The notes under the pieces were generated by a model. That model ran no database searches. It was given only the letters and a program-made list of their open reading frames with translations, and was not told where the DNA came from. The position numbers and the translations under genes are program-made. Below are positions 1-6,123 of a stretch of 7,382 bases of DNA, piece by piece. Position 1 is the stretch's first letter, and each line of letters starts with the position of its first letter. Source of the stretch: Acidobacteriota bacterium (GTDB taxonomy: Bacteria > Acidobacteriota > Terriglobia > 20CM-2-55-15); NCBI GenBank assembly GCA_003223895.1, contig QHXD01000043.1, forward strand, positions 12,822 through 20,203, read 5' to 3'.

Positions 1-6
1 CGAAAA

Positions 7-90
7 GGCGCGGACGGGGTGGTCGCTCAGAGATTACATTGCGGACTGCGTTTTGAAACATCGCGTGTGAGCGACCACCCCGTCTGCGCC
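7..90. repeat. 23-bp inverted repeat with 38-base loop
   Basis: Bases 7-29 pair with 68-90 across a 37-38 base spacer. The only imperfection is a G-T pair (12 with 85), so an RNA copy would be fully paired with one G-U wobble. The arm core is GGGGTGGTCGCTCA and its complement. No open frame of note crosses it. It lies beyond the 3' end of the minus-strand ATPase gene, so it could end or stabilise that transcript, but there is no U-run after the stem. The arms look like those of a dispersed palindromic repeat. Dispersal cannot be tested from one copy. Confidence 0.75.
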
Positions 91-131
91 GCTTTGGTGG
101 CTTCGCAGCATTTTATTAATGGCGCAGCCAC

Positions 132-152
132 CCCCTCCTTTGCAAGGAGGGG
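132..152. repeat. Short GC-rich hairpin downstream of the ATPase gene
   Basis: CCCCTCCTT (132-140) and AAGGAGGGG (144-152) form a perfect 9-bp stem with a 3-base loop, about 50 bases past the stop codon of the minus-strand ATPase gene. No T-run follows on either strand, so a classical intrinsic terminator is not supported. It may be a transcript 3'-end stabiliser or a member of a small palindromic repeat family. One arm happens to resemble a Shine-Dalgarno sequence (AAGGAGG), but no gene starts after it. Confidence 0.6.
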
Positions 153-202
153 AATGCGGCTTGCCCATCAAATACGTCACAGTAATTAGCGAAAAAGTGT
201 AC

Positions 203-913
203 TTACGTCGGCTGTTTTTCCTGCTCGAACCGAATCCGGTCCTCTTCCACGAATTCTTTCACCACCGGATGGTCGCTCGCATAAAGCTCTTCGATCGTGC
301 CAATGAACACGAACTTGCCTTCGTTAAGGAGCGCCACCCGGTCCGCAACTTTTTCCGCGCAATTGGCGATGTCGTGCGTAACGACCATCTGCGTGAGGCC
401 TAGCTGGCGCTGCATTTTGCGAATCAGCTTGTTGATGGTCTGAGACATCAGCGGATCCACCATCGTCGTTGGCTCGTCGTACAGGATCGCCTCCGGTTGG
501 GCGGCCACTGCCCGGGCGATGGCAACGGCGCGCTTCTCTGCCACGCGCCTTTCCACTTCCTCATCCGCACGGCCGGTGTCGGTGAGCGGAAACGCGACGT
601 TCTCCCAGACGGTCATTGAATCGAACAGGGCGCCGGATTGAAACACGAGTTGCACCTTCCTTCGAATTTTTGCCAGCTCGTCTTCGCCCAGATTCGTGAT
701 GTCGACGCCGGCGACGATAATCTTTCCCCTGTCCGGCTTGTTGAGACCCACAACATGCGTGAGCAGGACAGTCTTTCCAACGCCGCTCGGACCCAGAATG
801 GCGAAGGTTTCGCCTTTCCTGACGCCGAATGAAACGCCGTCAAGAACCTTCCTGTCGTCGAAGGATTTGTACACGTCAATGAATTCGATGAAATACGGCG
901 TTCCGTTCTCCAT
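203..913 (-). CDS. MlaF-type ABC transporter ATPase lacking the signature motif
   Basis: This is a 236-residue cytoplasmic ABC ATPase. Visible motifs are the A-loop Tyr15, Walker A GPSGVGKT (41-48), the Q-loop in FQSGALFDSMTVWENVAFPL (91-110), Walker B ILYDE (143-147), a D-loop around Asp153 and the H-loop His180. The Q-loop region is characteristic of the MlaF/Mkl family, which powers phospholipid transport between membranes with MlaE and MlaD partners. Neither partner is in the window. Oddity: residues run directly from a helix ending at Lys127 into RAVAIARA, so the stretch of about 25 residues carrying the LSGG signature is missing, yet the frame is intact. As an ATPase it would be expected to be impaired. 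The start at 913 fits the family N-terminus and has a TACAAT box just upstream. A start at 949 (12 more residues, AGAGG ribosome site) is possible but overlaps the divergent gene. Confidence 0.88.
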   Translation of the reverse strand: MENGTPYFIEFIDVYKSFDDRKVLDGVSFGVRKGETFAILGPSGVGKTVLLTHVVGLNKPDRGKIIVAGVDITNLGEDELAKIRRKVQLVFQSGALFDSMTVWENVAFPLTDTGRADEEVERRVAEKRAVAIARAVAAQPEAILYDEPTTMVDPLMSQTINKLIRKMQRQLGLTQMVVTHDIANCAEKVADRVALLNEGKFVFIGTIEELYASDHPVVKEFVEEDRIRFEQEKQPT

Positions 914-949
914 AGGTCTATTGTAGATTCGGGAAATTATGAAAGTCAT
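914..949 (-). promoter_or_regulatory. Candidate promoter of the MlaF-type ATPase gene
   Basis: Read on the minus strand, ATGACT (944-949, 4 of 6 matches to the -35 consensus) and TACAAT (920-925, 5 of 6) are separated by 18 bases. The -10 box ends 6 bases before the ATG at 913, so the transcript would start at or next to the start codon and be leaderless. The -35 hexamer lies inside the first codons of the divergent gene. No equally good promoter for the plus-strand gene is visible in this gap. If translation instead begins at 949, this reading is wrong. Confidence 0.35.
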
Positions 950-2429
950 TGCTTACCTCTGGATTGCTTTTCTCATAGCCGTACCGGCTGCATCGGCTCA
1001 GAATCAGCAGCTGGTCTGGGCGGCGGATGCAGAAGGCGGAGCGCCGTATACCTTTCCGGATCCACGCAATCCTGCAAAGATCATCGGGTTCGAAGTGGAT
1101 CTGGCCAACGCGCTCGCCGCGCGCATGGGACGTACCGCTCGGTTCGTGCAAAACCAGTGGGACGGGCTCGTTCCCGGGCTGGAGCGCGGTGAATATCAGG
1201 TCGTCATCAATGGCCTCGAGATCACGCCGGAGCGCGCTGAGCGGATTCATTTCTCGACTCCCTACTTCTACTCGACGCTGACGATGACCACGCGTCTGGA
1301 CGACCTGCGCATCCAGCGCGCCGAAGACCTGCGCGGACACACCGTGGGAGTGCTCAAGGTGACATTCGCAGAAAAGTACGTCCGGAATCTCGGCGGCGTC
1401 ACCGTGCGCAGCTACGACAGCCAGGTGCAGCCATACATCGATCTCGATCTCGGGCGCGTGGACGCCGTTGTCATGGACACGCCGATCGCGCTCTATTACG
1501 CAAGCGGGCCGCGCGTGCGGAACCTCGAGCTTGCTTCCGCGCGGATGTCCTTCGGCATCGGCATCCGCAAAAGCGACGATGAATTGCTGCAGCAGATCAA
1601 TGCGGCGATCGACTCCTTGAGACGGGACGGCACATTAAGGAAGATCTACACCGACTGGGGCATTTACAACGCTGCCACAGCCCAGACCTTTGGCGACCGC
1701 GACCCCGTCACCAACGACAACGCCGTTCGCTACCGCGACTATCTCGACGCGATTCGAACGGAGCGCACGTTTAGGGAACGGCTGGCGCAGTACTGGCAGT
1801 ATCTGCCGTTGCTCCTGCTCGGCGCCCTCGTGACTCTCGAAATCTCCGCCGCCTCAATGGCGGTTGCCATCAGCCTCGGCCTGTTCCTGGCGGTGCTAAG
1901 GGTGTTTGCGCCGCGAAGTTTCTCGTGGCTGGTCATCGGCTTCATCGAAATCATCCGTGGGACGCCCCTGCTGATTCAACTGTTCATCATCTTCTATGGT
2001 CTGCCGTCCCTCGGCATCCGATTCTCGCCGTTCTGGGCGGCGGTTGTCGGACTCGGCATGAATTACGCGGCGTACGAGGCGGAGAATTACCGCGCCGGCA
2101 TCCAGTCCATACCGCGAGGCCAGCTTGACGCCGCCCTGGCACTGGGCCTGACGCGCATTCAAACCATCCGGAAAATCATCCTGCCGCAGGCAGTGCGGCT
2201 TGTGATTCCTCCGGTGACGAACGACTTTATTGCGCTGCTGAAAGACTCGTCACTCGTGTCCGTAATTACGATGGTCGAGCTGACGAAAATGTATGGCCAG
2301 CTCGCCGCCACCAACTACGACTACATCGGCATCGGCCTGCTCACAGCCGCAATCTATTTCGTGCTGGGTTTGCCCATCGCGCGGCTGTCGCGGCTTCTCG
2401 AGACGAGGCTGGCGTACATGAAGGTGTGA
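939..2429 (+). CDS. Polar amino-acid ABC transporter, binding protein fused to permease
   Basis: This 496-residue protein joins two normally separate subunits of a polar amino-acid importer. Residues 1-20 are a signal peptide (cleavage likely after ASA at 18-20). Residues about 25-243 form a family-3 periplasmic binding domain, with the typical GFEVDLANALAARMG and FSTPYFYS segments. Residues about 285-490 are a HisM/GlnP-type permease with several membrane helices. Its EAA loop (GQLDAALALGL at about 394, then RKIILPQAVRLVIPP) contacts the ATPase. Fused GlnP-like proteins are known in several bacteria, and they need a GlnQ-type ATPase. None is here: the divergent ATPase is MlaF-like. Exact substrate cannot be read (Gln, Glu, His and Arg are all possible). 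The start is fixed by the signal peptide; only a weak GGGA ribosome site precedes it by 4 bases. Confidence 0.93.
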   Translation: MKVIAYLWIAFLIAVPAASAQNQQLVWAADAEGGAPYTFPDPRNPAKIIGFEVDLANALAARMGRTARFVQNQWDGLVPGLERGEYQVVINGLEITPERAERIHFSTPYFYSTLTMTTRLDDLRIQRAEDLRGHTVGVLKVTFAEKYVRNLGGVTVRSYDSQVQPYIDLDLGRVDAVVMDTPIALYYASGPRVRNLELASARMSFGIGIRKSDDELLQQINAAIDSLRRDGTLRKIYTDWGIYNAATAQTFGDRDPVTNDNAVRYRDYLDAIRTERTFRERLAQYWQYLPLLLLGALVTLEISAASMAVAISLGLFLAVLRVFAPRSFSWLVIGFIEIIRGTPLLIQLFIIFYGLPSLGIRFSPFWAAVVGLGMNYAAYEAENYRAGIQSIPRGQLDAALALGLTRIQTIRKIILPQAVRLVIPPVTNDFIALLKDSSLVSVITMVELTKMYGQLAATNYDYIGIGLLTAAIYFVLGLPIARLSRLLETRLAYMKV

Positions 2430-2437
2430 GGGAAGAG

Positions 2438-2470
2438 GAAGCCAGAAGCCAAGGAAGCCAGAAGCCAGAA
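2438..2470 (+). repeat. Inverted copies of the heptamer repeat
   Basis: Two short runs of the complement of the downstream heptamer lie just after the transporter stop codon: GAAGCCAGAAGCC (2438-2450) and GAAGCCAGAAGCCAGAA (2454-2470). The second can pair perfectly over 17 bases with 2492-2508 in the array, leaving a loop of about 21 bases. Transcripts of either convergent gene that run through this gap could therefore fold into a long stem. A role as a two-way transcript terminator or 3' stabiliser is possible but not shown. Confidence 0.8.
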
Positions 2471-2487
2471 TGGGGATTCTTCTATTG

Positions 2488-2641
2488 TGGCTTCTGGCTT
2501 CTGGCTTCTGGCTTCTGGCTTCTGGCTTCTGGCTTCTGGCTTCTGGCTTCTGGCTTCTGGCTTCTGGCTTCTGGCTTCTGGCTTCTGGCTTCTGGCTTCT
2601 GGCCTCTGGCTTCTGGCTTCTGGCTTCTGGCTTCTGGCTTC
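2488..2641 (+). repeat. Tandem array of 22 copies of the heptamer TGGCTTC
   Basis: Twenty-two head-to-tail copies of TGGCTTC fill exactly 154 bases. Only unit 17 (2600-2606, TGGCCTC) differs, by one base. The array ends at 2641 and the stop codon of the minus-strand VWA gene occupies 2642-2644, so it touches the coding end. Because 7 is not a multiple of 3, every reading frame reads the same 21-base cycle without stops (a seven-residue LASGFWL period on plus, KPEARSQ on minus). Open frames through it are artefacts. Near-perfect identity implies recent expansion by slippage or recombination. Confidence 0.97.
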
Positions 2642-3442
2642 TTACCTGGCGAGAGGCTGTTCAGCAAGGATCTTGCCGGACAACAGATAGTCCAATGTTC
2701 CCTGCAAGTCGGTTTCATTCGATGCGGCCAGAACCAGCCCACCCGAATCCCGGACGGAATCGAACTTTGTGGCTGCAACATCGAACGCCACGAAATAAAT
2801 GGAAGCGCGATCCTCCGGGGCCTGGCTTGAAATGATTTGAGTCACGTTTTGAGGGGAATATCCTTTGTTGTTTTCACCGTCGGTGATTACCAGAATGTGC
2901 CGCTTCGACAGGCCCGTCGCATCGATGTCGCGTTTGGCAACAATCATCGCATCCCCGATCGGAGTATCGCCCTCCGCAACCATTTTCGATATTGCGGGCC
3001 CGGCGGCCGCCGGATCGGGTGGACCCAATTTGACGACGGTCCTGGTGGATGAGCCTCTGTAACGCTGGCTGAACTCGTAAATCCCAAGGTTGATAACCTG
3101 GTCGGGGTGCTCCCTGGCAAATGTGTCGAACTGACTCACCAGCTTCATCGCGGCGCGCTGTGCGATATCGATCTTGCGCCGCTGGATCCCATCGGTGTCC
3201 TGGACGCGGTCCTGCATACTGCCGGACGTATCGATGAGGATGGCGGCAGCAATCCCTTCGCGGCGTTGGGCCGGAGCCACGGGCCGAAGCATATCCTGAA
3301 CGGGATTCCTCACCGGTGTGGACACGCGAGACGAGGCCGGCGGCCGACGTTGTTCGCAACTCCTCGCCTGATTGATCGCCACGATCAGCGCAAACAAGAG
3401 CAGAGCATTCGAAAATCCACCGAATTGGCGACGCGCCCTCAT
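2642..3442 (-). CDS. Membrane-anchored von Willebrand factor A domain protein
   Basis: This 266-residue protein has an N-terminal hydrophobic segment (about 11-24), a Pro/Arg-rich linker (about 30-62), and a VWA domain from about 65 to the end. The metal-ion-dependent adhesion site looks complete: DTSGSM (Asp71, Ser73, Ser75), Thr160 in GDTPIGDA, and Asp188 in ITDGENN. The domain is therefore expected to bind Mg/Mn and a protein partner, on the periplasmic side if the N-terminus is a membrane anchor. There is no lipobox (the residues before Cys29 are ARS). The ATG at 3442 overlaps the TGA of the upstream SBP-OmpA gene as ATGA, implying translational coupling. A longer frame starting at 3529 would lie inside that gene and lacks a hydrophobic start. 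The specific role is unknown. Context suggests it acts with the SBP-OmpA protein. It is the last gene of the block, and its stop abuts the heptamer array. Confidence 0.9.
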   Translation of the reverse strand: MRARRQFGGFSNALLLFALIVAINQARSCEQRRPPASSRVSTPVRNPVQDMLRPVAPAQRREGIAAAILIDTSGSMQDRVQDTDGIQRRKIDIAQRAAMKLVSQFDTFAREHPDQVINLGIYEFSQRYRGSSTRTVVKLGPPDPAAAGPAISKMVAEGDTPIGDAMIVAKRDIDATGLSKRHILVITDGENNKGYSPQNVTQIISSQAPEDRASIYFVAFDVAATKFDSVRDSGGLVLAASNETDLQGTLDYLLSGKILAEQPLAR

Positions 3443-5157
3443 TTCTGTTCCGGCGGAAAAACACTGATCTCCACACGGCGGTTGAGCGCCTGATCGCCGG
3501 GAGAGGCGGGATCCGCGGGAACGTCCCATCCCTTTCCCTCGATGCTGAACTTGTTCGGGTCGAACTTATATTTATCGATCAGCGCCCGCTTGATCGCCTC
3601 CGCCCGGGCGAGACTAAGATCCCGCACTGCCTGCACGGGAACCTTCCCCTTCATGCTGGAATCCGAATGACCTTCGATCAGGATGACAGCGCGAGCGAAC
3701 TGCCCGGAAAGTCGCGCGACCTGTTCCAGCGTGGGATCGACGTTCGGGTCGTACAGCTTGCCCGCGACTGCGGTGCCGACTTCGTCACGAGCAGGCTCAT
3801 AAGGGTTCGCCGAATTCGGATAGAAGTTAATGCGTATGGTTTGCGTCAGGAGTGGCGCTTCCGCCGGAGTTTTCCTAAAGCTGGCTGGAGTAAAGGACGC
3901 AACACTCTCGTCCGTTTGATGGGCGAATGTTCCCTTCTTCTGAAGGCTCTGAATGACCGAAAAATCCATTACCTGATCGAACTGGACCGGCGCGTTGATT
4001 CGTCCCAGCTCGCGATACACGTAAGCTGCGCCCTTCCACGTGCGCTCGAAATTGGTTGGGTTGGACGCATTCAGGAAGAATTGCACATTCTCTGCGAAGT
4101 TCGTCGGGTGAGCATCATTGCGCATCCCCATGACGTCTTCGGGTTTCATTCCAAAGGCGTCGGCCATCCACTTTGCGGGCTCTTCCGGTTTCTCCTTCAC
4201 CATGTCCATGCCTTCGAAAATGCCGGCGACCAGCCCTTCGACAACATCCGGATGGTCGCGCGCGAAATCGGCACGGAACGCGTACACGTCGGCAATCAGT
4301 TTGTTGGCATCCGCGGTGCTCGAGAGGATGCGAGTGCCGGCAACGCGCTCGGGGATCTTGTAAATGTCGGGCGCCCAGGAGACACAACCGTCCACACTTT
4401 TGTCCGCGACAAATGCTGCCGCGGCCTCGAAAGCGGTTGCCGTGTATTTCACCTTGATATCGCTGGGACGAAGTCCCGCGGAAAGCAGCAGCGAGGTCAG
4501 GTAATATTCACTGGGCGAATTCTGTGCGAGCGTAATCGTTTTTCCTTTTAGATCGCTCACCGAACGGATGGCATTGCGAACGACGATTCCGTCGCCGCCG
4601 CTGGACCAGTCGATCTGTTGCACGACGCGCGGGGATGTGCGTGAGTCACGCTGAAGTTCCGGCGCGAACAGCGTCATCATATCGGCGGTTCCCCAAAGCG
4701 TTTGCACTTCGCCTGAGGCGAACGCGTCGCGGGCGACCACCGGATCGTCCATGAGCACCATTTCAACCCGGAAGCCGTACTTCTTCGAGAACACGCTCTC
4801 CGCGTTCGGCTTCGTTCCGTGATTGGCAGCGATGACAGGAAGCCATCCTGACCAGACGTTGTAGGAGAAACGCAGAATTTTTTCCTTGGGATCCCACTTG
4901 TACTGGCTCACTCCCTTGACGGCGGGAAGCCGATCGCCCGGCACGTACTTGTATTCGCTGACCGTCGTCACGCCCTTGGCGTCCGGCGCTTCGGTCTGAG
5001 GCGACTCTGCGGCTGGGGAGGACGAAGATCCGCCTCCGATTCCGCCTCCAATTCCCCGGCGACCCACCACGTAAACTCCGGTTCCAATGAGACCCAAAAT
5101 GAGCAGGATTGAAAGGAGCTTGCCTGCCAGTGTCAGCCGTGCCCGTTCCTCGGCCAT
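3439..5157 (-). CDS. NMT1/SsuA-like substrate-binding domain fused to OmpA-like domain
   Basis: This 572-residue envelope protein has a short basic N-terminus, one membrane helix (about 10-31), and a Gly/Ser/Pro-rich linker (about 35-60). A type-2 periplasmic binding fold of the NMT1/SsuA/TauA kind spans about 94-400 (SDLKGKTITLAQNSPSEYYL region, then the hinge). An OmpA C-terminal domain covers about 465-568. The peptidoglycan-binding pair appears present: Asp499 in EGHSD and Arg518 in LSLARAEA, followed by NRRVEI. The spacing is 19 residues against 15 in Acinetobacter OmpA. Known family roles are ligand capture and binding diaminopimelate in the cell wall. That one protein both senses a ligand and grips the wall while anchored in the inner membrane is inference. 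No permease or ATPase of an SsuBC type is adjacent, so a sensor or scaffold role is likelier than import. A strong GGGAGGA ribosome site precedes the ATG. It overlaps the VWA gene by 4 bases. Confidence 0.92.
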   Translation of the reverse strand: MAEERARLTLAGKLLSILLILGLIGTGVYVVGRRGIGGGIGGGSSSSPAAESPQTEAPDAKGVTTVSEYKYVPGDRLPAVKGVSQYKWDPKEKILRFSYNVWSGWLPVIAANHGTKPNAESVFSKKYGFRVEMVLMDDPVVARDAFASGEVQTLWGTADMMTLFAPELQRDSRTSPRVVQQIDWSSGGDGIVVRNAIRSVSDLKGKTITLAQNSPSEYYLTSLLLSAGLRPSDIKVKYTATAFEAAAAFVADKSVDGCVSWAPDIYKIPERVAGTRILSSTADANKLIADVYAFRADFARDHPDVVEGLVAGIFEGMDMVKEKPEEPAKWMADAFGMKPEDVMGMRNDAHPTNFAENVQFFLNASNPTNFERTWKGAAYVYRELGRINAPVQFDQVMDFSVIQSLQKKGTFAHQTDESVASFTPASFRKTPAEAPLLTQTIRINFYPNSANPYEPARDEVGTAVAGKLYDPNVDPTLEQVARLSGQFARAVILIEGHSDSSMKGKVPVQAVRDLSLARAEAIKRALIDKYKFDPNKFSIEGKGWDVPADPASPGDQALNRRVEISVFPPEQK

Positions 5158-5164
5158 GGTTCAT

Positions 5165-5171
5165 TCCTCCC
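5165..5171 (-). promoter_or_regulatory. Strong ribosome binding site of the SBP-OmpA gene
   Basis: GGGAGGA on the minus strand lies 7 bases before the ATG at 5157 and decides this start. A second ATG at 5164, immediately after the site, is out of frame and too close to it to be used efficiently. Confidence 0.75.
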
Positions 5172-5186
5172 TTTTAGTTTCCAGCG

Positions 5187-5274
5187 TGGATGAACGCGGG
5201 CTAAAGCCCACGACTACATTCAGGAGGCGGGCTGATCCCAAATGTAGTCGCGGGCTTCAGCCCGCGTTCATCCA
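5187..5274. repeat. 34-bp inverted repeat between pspA-like and SBP-OmpA genes
   Basis: Arms 5187-5220 and 5241-5274 pair at 32 of 34 positions (mismatches 5203/5258 and 5210/5251) around a 20-base centre. Each arm has an inner small palindrome, GGGCTAAAGCCC-like on the left and GGGCTTCAGCCC on the right, so a cloverleaf-like fold is possible. It fills nearly the whole gap between the PspA stop and the SBP-OmpA ribosome site. It resembles dispersed palindromic (MITE/REP-like) repeats. No transposase or clear target duplication is visible. In RNA it would be a very stable stem that could separate expression of the two genes. Confidence 0.88.
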
Positions 5275-5279
5275 TTACC

Positions 5280-6026
5280 TCAACTTCCCTGTCGGACCGG
5301 ACCAATTTCTTTCGCGGTAGCAGAACCCTCTGGGGCCGCTGCAGACTGAATTCCCTGGCTCGCGAGGAATTCGGCAAGAGCGGTCTGCTCGAGAGCTTTC
5401 CTTTCGTTTTCCTTTTCCTGGATCTTGTCCATGTCGACGAGATCCGCAGCAACCCGCGCTTTGCCTGCAGACCTCTCGTACCTTTTGGTGAGGATCTCTT
5501 CTACGGTCTTCATGGAGTCCCCGAGGTCGCCTACCTTGAAAGCCACGCTGCTGAGAGCTGCGGCCGCTTCGGCCTGGGCCTCCTTGATCTTGACCTGGGA
5601 GAGCTGCTTTTGAAGCCTGTTGATCTTCTCCTCGAATTCCTTCTGGCTCAGTTTGGCCTGACGGAGATTGCCCTGATAGGCGTTTTCCGTTTCCTGAAGC
5701 TCTTGAGTATCGGTCGTCAGATCTGCTTTCAATTCCTGAAGTTCACGAGCAAGCGTGCCGGCCAATTCCAGGTTTCCGGCCTGATGGTTCGCCAGAATCC
5801 TTCTCTCGAGTTCCTGCGCGCGCCCCATCTTCCCTTTGATCTGGCTTTTCAGGCGCTCGGCCACGCCTGCCATCTGGGCCAGCGCCAGGTTGTAGTGCGC
5901 CATTTTGTCGCGGAACTCCTGACGGGCCGCTTCCATAAGCGCCTCGGGATTGCGTTCTTCGAGCCCGCTGATAAAAAGTCCGAAGAATCCCTTGAACAGC
6001 CTGCCAATACGAGCCATCACGGCCAT
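5280..6026 (-). CDS. pspA: PspA/IM30 family membrane-remodelling protein
   Basis: This 248-residue, almost wholly helical protein begins with an amphipathic segment (MAVMARIGRLFKGFFGLF) and the typical RNPEALMEAARQEFRDKM stretch. A long charged coiled coil follows (about 30-215), then a short Ala/Gly/Pro-rich tail. PspA/IM30/Vipp1 proteins are the bacterial relatives of ESCRT-III: they polymerise on the inner face of the cytoplasmic membrane and protect it under stress. The E. coli protein has 222 residues, so this one has about 25 extra at the C-terminus. The start at 6026 is supported by GAGGG 4 bases upstream; the next Met (residue 4) has no ribosome site. No PspF, PspB or PspC is present. 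Instead it lies between an AAA+ ATPase pair upstream and the SBP-OmpA/VWA pair downstream. The gene appears to have its own promoter. Confidence 0.93.
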   Translation of the reverse strand: MAVMARIGRLFKGFFGLFISGLEERNPEALMEAARQEFRDKMAHYNLALAQMAGVAERLKSQIKGKMGRAQELERRILANHQAGNLELAGTLARELQELKADLTTDTQELQETENAYQGNLRQAKLSQKEFEEKINRLQKQLSQVKIKEAQAEAAAALSSVAFKVGDLGDSMKTVEEILTKRYERSAGKARVAADLVDMDKIQEKENERKALEQTALAEFLASQGIQSAAAPEGSATAKEIGPVRQGS

Positions 6027-6030
6027 AGTG

Positions 6031-6086
6031 CCCTCACCCTTTCTGTGAAACGAACTGCATTCTAGAATAGTTCCATTTAAAGTAAA
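6031..6086 (-). promoter_or_regulatory. Candidate promoter and ribosome site of the pspA-like gene
   Basis: On the minus strand, TTTACT (6081-6086, 4 of 6 to consensus) and TAGAAT (6059-6064, 5 of 6) are 16 bases apart. Transcription would start near 6052, giving a leader of about 25 bases that carries GAGGG (6031-6035) just before the ATG. This suggests a housekeeping-type promoter rather than the sigma-54 promoter known for E. coli pspA. Confidence 0.5.
6052..6073. promoter_or_regulatory. Dyad-symmetric candidate operator over the pspA -10 box
   Basis: A perfect 10-bp palindrome, ATTCTAGAAT (6059-6068), is flanked by a second matching pair, GAACT (6052-6056) and AGTTC (6069-6073), with a 2-base asymmetry on one side. 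It covers the predicted -10 box, where a dimeric regulator could block RNA polymerase. No regulator gene is in the window and the site is not one I recognise. Confidence 0.4.
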
Positions 6087-6123
6087 AGGAATGGGCTAAC
6101 TCTAAGAGTTTTCGTAGCTTAGA

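Noticed and set aside
203..2429. ATPase and permease as one divergently encoded amino-acid importer
   Set aside because: The ATPase Q-loop region is MlaF-type, not GlnQ-type, and the genes are divergent rather than co-transcribed.
2488..2641. CRISPR array
   Set aside because: Units are 7 bp and contiguous with no spacers, and no cas genes are nearby.
2426..2835. Open frames on both strands reading through the heptamer array (LASGFWL or KPEARSQ periods)
   Set aside because: A stop-free 7-bp repeat keeps all frames open. They have no domain or ribosome site, and the downstream half overlaps the VWA gene antisense.
3443..3529. Longer VWA start at 3529
   Set aside because: The added 29 residues are Arg/Ser-rich, lie inside the upstream coding region and would hide the N-terminal membrane segment. 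The ATGA overlap at 3439-3442 is the usual coupled start.
3667..4551. 294-residue plus-strand open frame
   Set aside because: It lies wholly antisense within the well-supported SBP-OmpA gene, has no recognisable domain, and is a codon-bias shadow.
5201..5452. 83-residue minus-strand open frame ending in the palindrome
   Set aside because: Its C-terminal half is a translation of the inverted repeat and the rest is out of frame within pspA.
6058..6075. Possible sigma-54 promoter (TGGAAC element) upstream of pspA
   Set aside because: The -24 GG half is present, but the -12 position lacks the near-invariant GC at the correct spacing. A -35/-10 pair fits better.
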